Assembly (NCBI GenBank): GCA_021927905.1 | Contig: BLLK01000045.1 | Span: forward strand, 1,798,001-1,862,000 | From: Chaetoceros tenuissimus | Taxonomy: Eukaryota > Bacillariophyta > Thalassiosirophyceae > Chaetocerotales > Chaetocerotaceae | DNA: 64,000 bases | Direction: 5' to 3' | In this document: one piece after another, positions 1 to 9,001 of the stretch | Layout of the letters: every line of letters begins with the position of its first letter | How positions within the stretch are numbered: the first letter of the stretch is position 1 | Position numbers and translations under genes: made by a program | Notes under the pieces: generated by a model | What the model was told of the DNA's origin: nothing | Database searches by the model: none | Seen by the model: the letters and a program-made list of their open reading frames with translations, nothing else

Positions 1-1946
1 AGAGTCTCTTCATGTATAGTTTCTCTTTCTGAATCTGATCTTGCAGCAATACTTTTTCTGTCTGAGATTCTTGAAGAGAGTTTCGTAGAAAATTGAACTT
101 CATCTTGCTGTGTTGTAGTAGCTACTACATTGTGTGTAGACAATGACACAGAGGGATCTACAGAACGCTCTTTTCCCCTTGACTTTGATTGTACACTCTT
201 CTTCTCTTCTTCGCCATATACCAAAACTTGGTTTGGGATATCACTAACTTGCATAGTAGCTACTTCATCAACTCCGGCCTGAAATACTGACTCTTGCGTC
301 GAATGTCCGTGTTCTTTCTGCAGTAGCTTAGATACAACCGTATCTATCTCTTCGTGACTCTGTATGAAAATTTGTTTCGGTATTTTATCGGGTAAGTTGG
401 GTTCAGAAATAATCGTCATTAACATCTCTTGTATTGGATCAGTTCGATTTCTGGATGATTCTTTCTGCAGAACTGACTTGAGTCTTCCGTCCTCGATATC
501 AGTGTCTTCTTGATGCTTCTTCGTGTCTGCTTTCATAATTTCGTTTGTGAAAAAGCTATGAGCAGCTCTAAAGTTATCAATGAAGGCATTTTTCTTCGTT
601 TCATTTTCATTGACATCCACCTTCATCGGTTCATCTTCGTTATTAAGCTCAATCTCGGTCCTCTGTGTATTTGCCTTTTCTAGTGTGAAAAAGCTTTGAG
701 CTGCTCTAAAGTTGTCAAGAAGGAAGTTTTCCCTTCTTTCTGAACCAATATCGAAGTCCTCCTCTGTATTTGCAGACTTCTTTTGCTGATCGTCAAGTCT
801 TTTGTAAGATCTTGCCCTAGAAAGCAGTTCCTTCCTTCGAGCTGTGTTCCTTTTCTTCATCTCTTCCTGATTTCCGGTCTCTTCGTCATGTTTTGGCACT
901 GCGTAGAAAGTTCGAGGCTCTATGCTTTCATGGAATCGACTCTTCCGACTGCTATATTCCTTCACATGATTGAGAAGTGTCGTTCTCTCTTTTATGACGG
1001 ACTTCTTTGTGCGTTCAAGTTCCATTCTTCTTTTTTCATTCCTCAATTTCCTCAGTATATTTTGTCTATCTTCGTCAGATGATTTCTTCTGAAAATTATT
1101 GAAAGAACTTGCACGTTCCTCTTTCGAGATTGGCGAACAAACCGTTGATTTTGGTATATCCTCGCTCTGGGGGTCATTCTTGGCAGCTTTCAACTTGTTA
1201 AAGTAGAAGAGTCTCTTTGATGGAGTTACTTCGAAGGGAGACTTTAGCTGGTTTGTAACAATAACTCTGCCTGCAGGTTTTGGAGTATTGGATACAAAGT
1301 TGCGTACGGATGCAGTTGTGTTTGTGGTAACCAACGTCCTATCTGAACTCGAATGCAAGGCAATCATTCTCTTCAAAGCCATGTCTTCGCTCTCCTTTTC
1401 CTTCCAATTCTTGGAATTGTTTTGCCCAGAAGCATCGATATTCATTTTCGGAACTGACCTTAAGGCACAGGCTGCCTTATGGTCGAAAGCGGCCATAGCA
1501 GATGCATACGATGAAATCACGTTCTTTTTCGGTTGTTTTGTCTCTGGTTGTATCGCTGTATATTTATGCGAATGGATTGTAGCCTTTCTAGATTTGATTA
1601 CATATTTTCTCATTTCAGACATTAACAAGCTTCGACTCTCATATTCTTGAGAAGAATCTGCAGTGAGTTTGGTTTCTTTTTCCACTGAAGACGACCTTTC
1701 ACTTGGGGTAAAAACTGACACTGGGGTCTCATCCTCCTTTATAGTTTCTTCGGTACTACTTCTTGTTTGTTCAGAGTTGAGGGAATCAACTGGAACATGA
1801 TGTGAAGTCTGAGAAATTTCTTCATCTTGTCTTGTCTCTGTATTTTTTTGTGCTGGTTCTTTCGCACTTTCCACTACCCTTCCAATTTCAACCGTTTTGC
1901 TCTTGTAAATTTGCAATTCATGTTGCTTGGGATCTTCTCCTCTCAT
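1..1946 (-). CDS. Uncharacterised charged protein, 3' end beyond window
   Basis: On the minus strand the frame starting at the ATG at 1946 stays open for about 648 codons to the left edge, so the C-terminus is missing. The protein is rich in Ser, Lys, Glu and Arg and looks largely disordered or coiled-coil, with no enzyme motif that I recognise. Two near-identical short motifs, DNFRAAQSFFT and DNFRAAHSFFT, are encoded at about 684-731 and 546-590, which suggests a repeated peptide-binding motif. The frame is also open upstream of the ATG back to a stop at 1980-1982, and pyrimidine-rich sequence ending in TAG lies there, so an upstream exon joined by splicing is possible. I do not recognise the family. 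Confidence 0.6.
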   Translation of the reverse strand, partial: MRGEDPKQHELQIYKSKTVEIGRVVESAKEPAQKNTETRQDEEISQTSHHVPVDSLNSEQTRSSTEETIKEDETPVSVFTPSERSSSVEKETKLTADSSQEYESRSLLMSEMRKYVIKSRKATIHSHKYTAIQPETKQPKKNVISSYASAMAAFDHKAACALRSVPKMNIDASGQNNSKNWKEKESEDMALKRMIALHSSSDRTLVTTNTTASVRNFVSNTPKPAGRVIVTNQLKSPFEVTPSKRLFYFNKLKAAKNDPQSEDIPKSTVCSPISKEERASSFNNFQKKSSDEDRQNILRKLRNEKRRMELERTKKSVIKERTTLLNHVKEYSSRKSRFHESIEPRTFYAVPKHDEETGNQEEMKKRNTARRKELLSRARSYKRLDDQQKKSANTEEDFDIGSERRENFLLDNFRAAQSFFTLEKANTQRTEIELNNEDEPMKVDVNENETKKNAFIDNFRAAHSFFTNEIMKADTKKHQEDTDIEDGRLKSVLQKESSRNRTDPIQEMLMTIISEPNLPDKIPKQIFIQSHEEIDTVVSKLLQKEHGHSTQESVFQAGVDEVATMQVSDIPNQVLVYGEEEKKSVQSKSRGKERSVDPSVSLSTHNVVATTTQQDEVQFSTKLSSRISDRKSIAARSDSERETIHEET

Positions 1947-1982
1947 CCCTGCAAGTAAGCCTAACTCTATATCAGTAAACTA

Positions 1983-2507
1983 TGAAAATGAAAAAGGATT
2001 CTTCGAAGTGCTAGTGTGGATATTATGAATAAATCGTCCCGTTAAAGAAAAGTTTCTCCACAGATTTGATGCGTGAGAAGCAGGAGAAGGCGAGAAGTAC
2101 GTTCTCTGCAAGATTATAATTGTCGTAGGTTTTGTCTCTTTTTTGGTTTTCTACGAACGCCTGAATAGTGAGAGTGCGAACTTTGATCTTTTGATGATAT
2201 TTTTGATAAGTGGTGGTGGGAATAGAATCATTATTTGACCTGTCGTTTAAAAATTTTCATCCGCATGCGTTAGAGACATTTTGATATTCAAAAAAACAAG
2301 ATTGCTTATTCACACTAAAAACGTAAGTGTTATACCAAATTAATAGAGAAAAAACAAAATCTAGTAGAAGTTTCTTAAAATTATAATTAATGCAAACATG
2401 CACTTTACCAAGGCTTTCCATTTTCATTTTCGCATAAATATGGCATGGTATTTCTACCTAGTTGTAAATCTGCTGAATAGATCCCAAAGATGAAATATTA
2501 CCATTGC
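1983..2507. other. Intergenic stretch, no gene seen
   Basis: This AT-rich stretch separates two minus-strand genes. It should hold the 5' region of the left gene and the 3' untranslated region of the light-harvesting-like gene. On the minus strand 1983-2090 has some coding-like triplets in frame with the left gene, which may belong to an unrecognised upstream exon. I see no RNA gene or repeat. Confidence 0.4.
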
Positions 2508-3896
2508 CTAAATTATTATAGTTGAATCATTTTCTTCAAGAAGCTCACGATATATTTCTTGAATGAAACCCTCATCTACACCTTTACTAGCACCAGCAAA
2601 TTGACCATCTAGCCATGCTTGTACTTCGGGTATTTCAAACGCAGGCTCAAATAGAATTTGGTTCCATGGTAAAGATATTAGAGGCTCATGTGAAATACCT
2701 TCTTGGAGAATATAAGAAAGGACTGCAATCATTGCCATCCTTCCATTGTTTAACTCCCTTGCTTGCATGTTTCTCTTCATGGAATCTGGAGCTCCTTCAA
2801 GGATTGATAATGGATCCCAGAAACATTCGCCAGGTAGAAATGCGTCTCCAACATCAGTATCTTTGATACTAGCTGCGTAGATATCGAGATAACCTAATAG
2901 AAGCATGACGAGTGTCATGAATAGAGAAACGAATGGCAGAGTTACTCCGCCATAAATCATGGTAGTGTGACCAAAACTATTTGGGATAGATAATCGATCG
3001 ATAATCTCTTGTAAAGGCCACAAGATAGCTGCCAACATTGCCAGCCTTCCATGTCTCACTTCAATTTCTCTGTAATCACGAAGAATTAATGCAGCTGGTC
3101 TTGTTTCAAATGACTCTGTCATCGATTTTGTAGAATGAGGCAACGCAGCTCCACTCTCATTTTCTTGGCTTGGTTCAGGTAACAAATTCACCAAAAATGA
3201 TTGCACTTTTTTAAAGTAGTCCTTGGTGGCCAAATCAAGTGGATCGAAACCAAAGTCAGCTGGTAGACACTTACTACCAACGCCTGCAGCCGCTGGTACA
3301 ACTCCTTGTAGTAAAGCTTGTTCTAGGGCAGATGAGGAGGATTGAGACTGTCTCTCTTCTTTCAAGGACTTTTTTACTTCATCATCCTCATTGTCATCAA
3401 TCATAACATCGTCTTCATTCTCATCTTCAATCACTGGTTTGGTAAAGTCTGCTCTCCAAGAATCAGGCTCGTCATCATCTTTGTCCACATTTACTTTCCA
3501 TCCTTGTGATTCTAGCAATTTTTCAAGTTCTTCCAATTCGTCTAAATTTGTTTCACTATTGATATCTTCAATTTTATCAAGGTCGTCGAGATCTAAAAAT
3601 TCCATCAAGGCGTCTTGGTCAAATAAATCGTCATCAGAATCTGCATACCCAATATCTATATTATTATCCAAATCGTTGTCATCTTTTCCATCAAAATCAG
3701 GTCGCTGGCTCAAATATAAAGGTGGGGGTCTTGACAAGCATCTTGAATTTATAGCGTTTAATGCTTTCCTATGTAATATAGACTGGATACCTGCAAAATT
3801 TTGATTATGATGTACAACTTGATGTATTACATTATTGGGAGTGCTTGCAAATTTTGTGCTTGAAGAAGACGTTGTACAAAATGCAAGAAACGTCAT
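2508..3896 (-). CDS. Light-harvesting (chlorophyll-binding) family protein with acidic N-terminal extension
   Basis: This is a 462-residue protein whose C-terminal half carries the chlorophyll a/b-binding family signature. Helix 1 has EIEVRHGRLAMLA, helix 3 has ARELNNGRMAMIAV, and a hydrophobic middle helix (LPFVSLFMTLVMLLLG) lies between them. The Glu, His/Asn and Arg residues of these motifs bind pigment and form the helix-crossing ion pairs in the LHC family. Before the helices is a long Asp/Glu-rich segment of roughly residues 70-180, which typical LHC proteins of about 200 residues lack. The first 60 residues are Ser/Asn/His-rich and basic, as in a plastid-targeting region, but I cannot see a clear ER signal with an A-F cleavage motif. 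The real start could lie in an upstream exon because a TTTTGCAG acceptor-like site falls near codon 36. Expected location is the thylakoid membrane. Whether it harvests light or protects is inference. Confidence 0.85.
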   Translation of the reverse strand: MTFLAFCTTSSSSTKFASTPNNVIHQVVHHNQNFAGIQSILHRKALNAINSRCLSRPPPLYLSQRPDFDGKDDNDLDNNIDIGYADSDDDLFDQDALMEFLDLDDLDKIEDINSETNLDELEELEKLLESQGWKVNVDKDDDEPDSWRADFTKPVIEDENEDDVMIDDNEDDEVKKSLKEERQSQSSSSALEQALLQGVVPAAAGVGSKCLPADFGFDPLDLATKDYFKKVQSFLVNLLPEPSQENESGAALPHSTKSMTESFETRPAALILRDYREIEVRHGRLAMLAAILWPLQEIIDRLSIPNSFGHTTMIYGGVTLPFVSLFMTLVMLLLGYLDIYAASIKDTDVGDAFLPGECFWDPLSILEGAPDSMKRNMQARELNNGRMAMIAVLSYILQEGISHEPLISLPWNQILFEPAFEIPEVQAWLDGQFAGASKGVDEGFIQEIYRELLEENDSTIII

Positions 3897-4248
3897 GCTT
3901 TCAACACTCCTGGATGAATAAAGTTATATTGTTTCTATGTCTAAGGTTCAAGTAATTGTGTTGTTGGATGAATCTTCTGTTCTTCTGTTTTCTTTTGGTA
4001 ATTACATATTCTTCTTCTTCACGTGTGTCGCGTTGTGGTGTAATAAAGGTATCCCGCTCATTCAACTTGTCAACTTTATTTCTTTCTCTTCTCCTTCTTT
4101 TCTCTTTCATTTGAATGTTTTTGTCCACGAAGGGTAGGGGGTAGGGGCAAGGAACTCACTCCTCGGTTGGCTTTTTCAACCGCCGATGCACGCAGCAAGA
4201 AGGCAGCACCAGCGATAAACACAAAACTATCAACTAACAATAGGAACA
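3897..4248. promoter_or_regulatory. Divergent 5' region between the LHC-like gene and a small membrane-protein gene
   Basis: This stretch of about 350 bases separates two divergent start codons and must hold both promoters. It is pyrimidine-rich on the plus strand. Short charged open frames cross it, but they have no recognisable product. I cannot name a specific factor-binding site. Confidence 0.35.
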
Positions 4249-4695
4249 ATGGTTAAAGTTTGGTACGAACCACCTCCATACGGTCCACGCACCGCACTCA
4301 ACCGTCCAGCATATGGTAATGGAAATGATCTTGGACCAAAGTGGGTTGTAAGACTCTCCAAGATGCCTGCATCTAGAGCTATCTTGCCATTTGTTGCTGG
4401 ATTTGTCTTCCTTGGATCAATTCCTATCTGTAAGTGGATAACTACTATGTGAAAGTTGAATGAAAAAATGTTTCTATTTTGTGATGGATTTACACTTTGA
4501 TTTATCATTGCAGCATTTATACTCTCAATATTCTTCTAATGTATACACATCTTTGCTTTCATAGGGAACCAGAAGCTTCCATACACTCTTTCTCCAGAGT
4601 ACCTAGCTGCACAGCGTGCTTACATGCGTTACCACAACATGAACCCTATTTGGGGAATCTCTTCCAAGAATGCTCGCGCTGCTGAGGATCATTAA
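4249..4695 (+). CDS. Small single-helix membrane protein (103 aa), two exons
   Basis: Exon 1 is 4249-4429 and exon 2 is 4565-4695. The intron starts GTAAGT and ends CATAG, and it splits the Trp codon T|GG. Joined, the exons give 103 residues beginning MVKVWYEPPPYGPRTALNRP and ending with a conserved-looking tail (NMNPIWGISSKNARAAEDH). One hydrophobic helix (AILPFVAGFVFLGSIPIW) sits at about residues 45-62, with a basic region before it. Codon choice is strongly biased (CGT, TAC, AAG, CTT), as in the ribosomal protein gene further on, so expression is probably high. The size, lone helix and expression level suit an accessory subunit of a mitochondrial or plastid membrane complex. That is inference, and I do not recognise the family. 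Confidence 0.8.
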
Positions 4696-5028
4696 ATTTC
4701 TTTTAATTTTTGAAGAGATATGTATTACAACTACCTTTTGGATTTGAAAATTACTTTTCTGCTTCATAAATAATTGTAAAAAGAGTGAGAGATGACGTCA
4801 ACTGAATGATGTAGGCAATGGAAGAAAAAAAGACGAATTATTTTGTTGCATTCGGATTGAGCAAAATAATTCTAAATGGTAAAGAATAGGGTATTATTTT
4901 TAGCAAATCTATTTACACTGAAAATATGACACAATCGTAGCAATGACTGCTCCTTCCGTGGTACAAAGTACAACAATCGTAAAGAGCGTATTTCTACGTT
5001 TAGATTTCAATTGAACAAACCCAATGTT
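4696..5028. other. 3' untranslated/intergenic region between convergent genes
   Basis: This AT-rich stretch lies between the stop codons of two convergent genes. It should hold both 3' untranslated regions. I see no gene or structured repeat. Confidence 0.4.
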
Positions 5029-6462
5029 TTACCTCTTCTTTGTCTTCGCTCCGAACATATCTTCCACCAATGACGAAGCACCAAGTCTAATACCGTCGTT
5101 ACCCTTTCTTTCTCGCATACTGAGCCCAGTTTCGTCGCCAAAGGACTCCTCCAAGCCGGTGGTACCAGCTCCATGTCGTTTCGTATTGAACCCAGTGTTA
5201 TTTAAAGGGCCTAATCCCACTTCGTCTACGTTGCTGTGATAATTTCTTCTACGGTATTTCCGTACGAGAAGTAGTACATGTCTCGGTATCATGATAATGG
5301 CTCCTTTCAATCTACCTATTAAATTCAAATTCATCCTTTGATAATGGGCATGGATCAAGACATGGTTTTGAGTGTAAACATATGAGAGTATCATGATTAA
5401 AAAGTACAATGCAGAGGCTTTGAAAGCAACCTTTGCCTCCTTCTTCATTTCAAATACCATATGCATCGATTCCATCATACGCTGAACTTCCTCGTGATTT
5501 GTGTCTTGTTGGGAGAGCGTTCGATTTTCTAGTATCCTCAATCTTGCAGAGAAATGCACCCAGCTATAAGGACTATACTGACCATGCAAGTTTCTATAGA
5601 GGGGTGTTCTTGCGGGTGATATTCCCTTGATGTAAAGAGGCTGAACCTCTATGAGATATCCGAATAGAAACAGTATAACTGTCCCAATGAAAGAAAAGTA
5701 AGTCATGAATTTCGAAATTTGTAGATTCATTGGTTGCGAGAAAAATGAGTCCGGATTTGTATTTTGTGCGTGATGGATTTTGATTCCTGCTGGGCCAATG
5801 CCAATTCCACCGCCAGAAGGAGATCTGTGATGATTACCCGATAAAAGAAAATTGATGTATTGCTGATCAGAAGGCATGAATTCCGATATACTAGGATGAG
5901 CCCTAGGTGTGGACACACTGGCCTGCGACTGTATTAAAGGGGCGTCCTCCTCGTCACTACTCCTAACTTGCGTGGGCGACGATGCACGTTGTTCGAAATA
6001 CCCATAGGTTGTTGTATCAATTGCATTGGGGTTTGTGATTCCTTGCCGACTGGCACTTGCTTTTGCTTGCTGACTCTGTCCACCATTTGATGGATAGTAT
6101 GATCGTGGATCTTTTGCTCTGCGTCTCATATTTAGACTAGAGCTGCTGTCAAATTCTGAGCCGTGTGACAAGCTAGATTGTGATCTTGAATGTGGTAGAG
6201 TGTTTGCTTGAATCTTTTTGTTCTGACCTATGTGAGAACTCAATGAGATTTGAGAAAGATTCTTGGAATCTATATCAAAATCACTCTGATCTGTGTGCAG
6301 ATTTCGCTTGTTTTTAGATTGTCTCTCGAAATGTTGCTCTAATGATGATGTGTTTTGTTCTTTCAGTTTTTCTTGAGTAAATGACGTTTCTCGTAGTTCT
6401 ACCTGCCTTTTTATGTGTTTTGATTTACTCTTTTGTATTGTTTCCTTGTCACTTAATCTCAT
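5029..6462 (-). CDS. Uncharacterised two-helix membrane protein
   Basis: A single open frame encodes 477 residues. The first 250 residues are polar, Ser/Gln-rich and probably disordered. Two hydrophobic segments follow: FSFIGTVILFLFGYLIEV at about residues 255-275, and a second (FKASALYFLIMILSYVYT) near residues 350-365. Between them lies a hydrophilic loop of about 75 residues beginning with a Pro/Tyr-rich stretch, IEVQPLYIKGISPARTPLY. After the second helix comes a basic segment (LLVRKYRRRNYHS) and a short acidic tail. The hairpin-like layout suggests an endomembrane protein with both ends in the cytosol. I do not recognise the family and propose no activity. Confidence 0.7.
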   Translation of the reverse strand: MRLSDKETIQKSKSKHIKRQVELRETSFTQEKLKEQNTSSLEQHFERQSKNKRNLHTDQSDFDIDSKNLSQISLSSHIGQNKKIQANTLPHSRSQSSLSHGSEFDSSSSLNMRRRAKDPRSYYPSNGGQSQQAKASASRQGITNPNAIDTTTYGYFEQRASSPTQVRSSDEEDAPLIQSQASVSTPRAHPSISEFMPSDQQYINFLLSGNHHRSPSGGGIGIGPAGIKIHHAQNTNPDSFFSQPMNLQISKFMTYFSFIGTVILFLFGYLIEVQPLYIKGISPARTPLYRNLHGQYSPYSWVHFSARLRILENRTLSQQDTNHEEVQRMMESMHMVFEMKKEAKVAFKASALYFLIMILSYVYTQNHVLIHAHYQRMNLNLIGRLKGAIIMIPRHVLLLVRKYRRRNYHSNVDEVGLGPLNNTGFNTKRHGAGTTGLEESFGDETGLSMRERKGNDGIRLGASSLVEDMFGAKTKKR

Positions 6463-6821
6463 ATCTTTCCTCGATAATTATTTCTTCAATTGTATTGAGT
6501 TTAAACTACAACCAAAAAATCGTAAAGTTTAATGCAACGGAGGAATCCTTTTCTCCGTTTTACTTGAAATTATGGCAACTGCAAAAGATTGCTTGGAGTC
6601 AGTCACTTTTTTCGAAGACCTGTTTTCTTCACAACAGGATCGCAATTGCAACTCTGGAGAAGCTGTATGATTTATTTGTTTATGTGCTTGATTTCCGGAA
6701 GAAGTAGTCATTCAAAAAAGAAGGAGTCATTACGACTGTACATACTCACTCCTTTGTTGCACTACGAAGGCCTTTGCTGTTCTACGCTCGACTGATTGTT
6801 ATCGTTACATACTCGGTTAGA
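6463..6821. other. 5' flank of the two-helix protein gene
   Basis: This stretch holds the probable promoter of the minus-strand gene to the left and ends at the inverted-repeat element to the right. Short overlapping open frames on both strands have no coding character that I can support. Confidence 0.3.
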
Positions 6822-6823
6822 TA

Positions 6824-7798
6824 CACATTAAACCTCACCGGGGGAGCTACATGAAAATCTCTCCCCCCTATTCATTCCCACAAAACTGTAAGAAAAGGTA
6901 CTAGGACGCATAACCTGACATCTGAACGGATTCATTCCACCTTTCAAAAAGTGTTTGAGAAAAAAAAGATTGTCTTTTTCTCTATTACACTCTCGCGTAA
7001 AAGTAGTAAGTAATTCTTATTTACATTGATTGTACTCCACCAACACACTATTATAGATAATACTAGTTCAGAAAGCATACAAAGACTAAAAGAACAAACA
7101 TATAAAAGTTCTGCTCTACGAACTTATCTTGTAGTGTGAAAGAGTGCATTTCAAAACATGATGCAGACAAGAGCAATGAAAGAAAAGAAGAAAACTGTTT
7201 TGGTAATTTTCTAAAAAACACCAAGTTTTACAATATCATATTGGTTTAATAATAGTACGCAAATGTATACTTAATTCAATTTTGATGATTTCAGCAATAC
7301 ACAAAACGTTTGGAGGTACATGTATCAATGTCACCAAGAAAACGAAGTAAAAACCCACAAAGAAAACTATGTAAGCATAAAGCGCAGTGATCGCGTGACT
7401 TCTTTAAAAACCGAAAAGATGGGGACCTCTTGGAATACCACCTTTACTTGATTGTAGCTGATTCATAGGTGGAGTTGGGGGAAGATGACAAGTAGTAGAG
7501 GTTCACTTAGGAAACATTCCTCCGCCGGCCGGCCATTCAATGTGGTCACAAGCCATTCCCCGTCTTCTTTACGTTGTATGTATTCTAGAAACAACAAAAA
7601 TATAACAAGAAAGATAGAAGTCACCATACGCTTTGGTGGAATGTTTATTGGTTATCAACTTTTTATGTTACTTCCAGCAGAGAGAGAGACGTGTGTGTCC
7701 GTTGCTTCTTCTTCTCCGCATTTGAATTTTTGTGGGAATGAGTAGAGGGGTGGAAAAATTCAGACTTTCATGTGACTCCCCCGGTGAGCTTTAATGTG
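6824..7798. mobile_element. Candidate non-autonomous DNA transposon with about 70-bp terminal inverted repeats
   Basis: The left end (about 6824-6893) and right end (about 7729-7798) are inverted copies of each other. Both begin CACATTAAA, then share CTCACCGGGGGAG, then CATGAAA, then TCATTCCCACAAAA, with small differences and one short insertion. Each outer end is flanked by TA, within GATA on the left and TATC on the right. That matches a TA target-site duplication of the Tc1/mariner kind. The interior of about 830 bases has no open frame resembling a transposase, so it would depend on a transposase made elsewhere. A fold-back structure of another origin is the alternative. Similarity of the arms is imperfect, so the insertion is not very recent. 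Confidence 0.5.
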
Positions 7799-9001
7799 TA
7801 TCGTGAAATAACAAGGGGGATTCTTTGGATTGATTGTGAGCTTTTGGGGGTGCAAAAGAATATAGAAATCAAAAACAGTAAGATAAAGGGGGGAGCGATG
7901 GTGGTCAAGTAAATATCTATGAAATAACAAATGAAACCAGTAGTGATCTTTCTCCTCCTTCCTGCGTTCCTATGACACTCCTATGACCGCGTTTTCCTCA
8001 TTCCTTCGTTCCTTTGTGTACCTACAACGATTCTATCTGCAGATCTTTGTTGATACTACTAGGTACTACGCAGTGAGTGCTTCATGCACTTGTCAAAGAT
8101 TCTACAACAAATTGAAATTCTTATTTTCTAAAATGAAAATACTTGAACAAATTTTTTTGCTGAATGCTTGCTCATCTATGTTGTTTCTCTTTTACGTTTA
8201 GTTCTTTACCATGATATGTTGAAAATGGGTCATTGGGTCATTCGTTATCACACTGTATCACTATGTTCACAAAGTAGAAAAAACTGCATATAGATGTAGT
8301 GATAGGAGTGATATAACAGGAGAAGAAACTCTACCACTCTACCTACGTAGGTCGAAAAATCTGCTTTACGACGAATATGGACATAACAAATAATATCCTA
8401 CTTTCAATGCACTTCATGTACCTAGCTCATCTTGTGAAGACACACACACCTAGCTCATCTTGATTCTTCTCAAATCAAATCTAGCTAATCTGAAGTAAAA
8501 ATCCTCTAGTTGTGAACTATTGAGTGGGGCTTCTTCTCTTCCCTTCTTCCTCTTGAATTTTATTGTCCAAAAGTCAAAGGCTTCAACTTTTGGACAACGA
8601 GGAAGTGATTTTGAATTTTGCTTTCTCAAAATACAAAATAATAGGAAGGATGGAATTCCGGCTTCTCTTTGAACCCCTGTGAAAGATGATTCGTGAAGAA
8701 TCGTTTTTAGATTGATGCGTACGTACAGATATAGTATGTAAAACATCCTTGGGCCCTTCCATCTGATAGACATCATGAACAGATGCACTGCAACCCCAAA
8801 TACCGGATGCTAGAACGCTAGAACCCATCATCTCACCTCCAGAAGCTCAAATCCCAACACATCCCATACTGACACGAATGTCCCTATTCTTTCTGTATAC
8901 AACTTTGACTCAACAAATTGCAAAAGTATTACATACTCACGAAAACTACTGGAAAATCTTTCAGCAAAAAGATAATTGTGAAGATCTATATTCATAGAAA
9001 G
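7799..9001. other. Gene-poor stretch before the TPR gene
   Basis: About 1.2 kb without a gene I can support. Overlapping minus-strand frames at 8450-8831 encode no recognisable family. A short direct repeat, ACCTAGCTCATCTTG, occurs twice at about 8419-8462. The right part should hold the promoter of the TPR gene. Confidence 0.35.

Noticed and set aside
7485-7745. 86-codon open frame inside the inverted-repeat element
   Set aside because: No similarity to a transposase or other family, and composition like non-coding DNA.
8450-8831. Overlapping minus-strand frames before the TPR gene
   Set aside because: Two frames overlap each other with no recognisable protein features and no splice signals.
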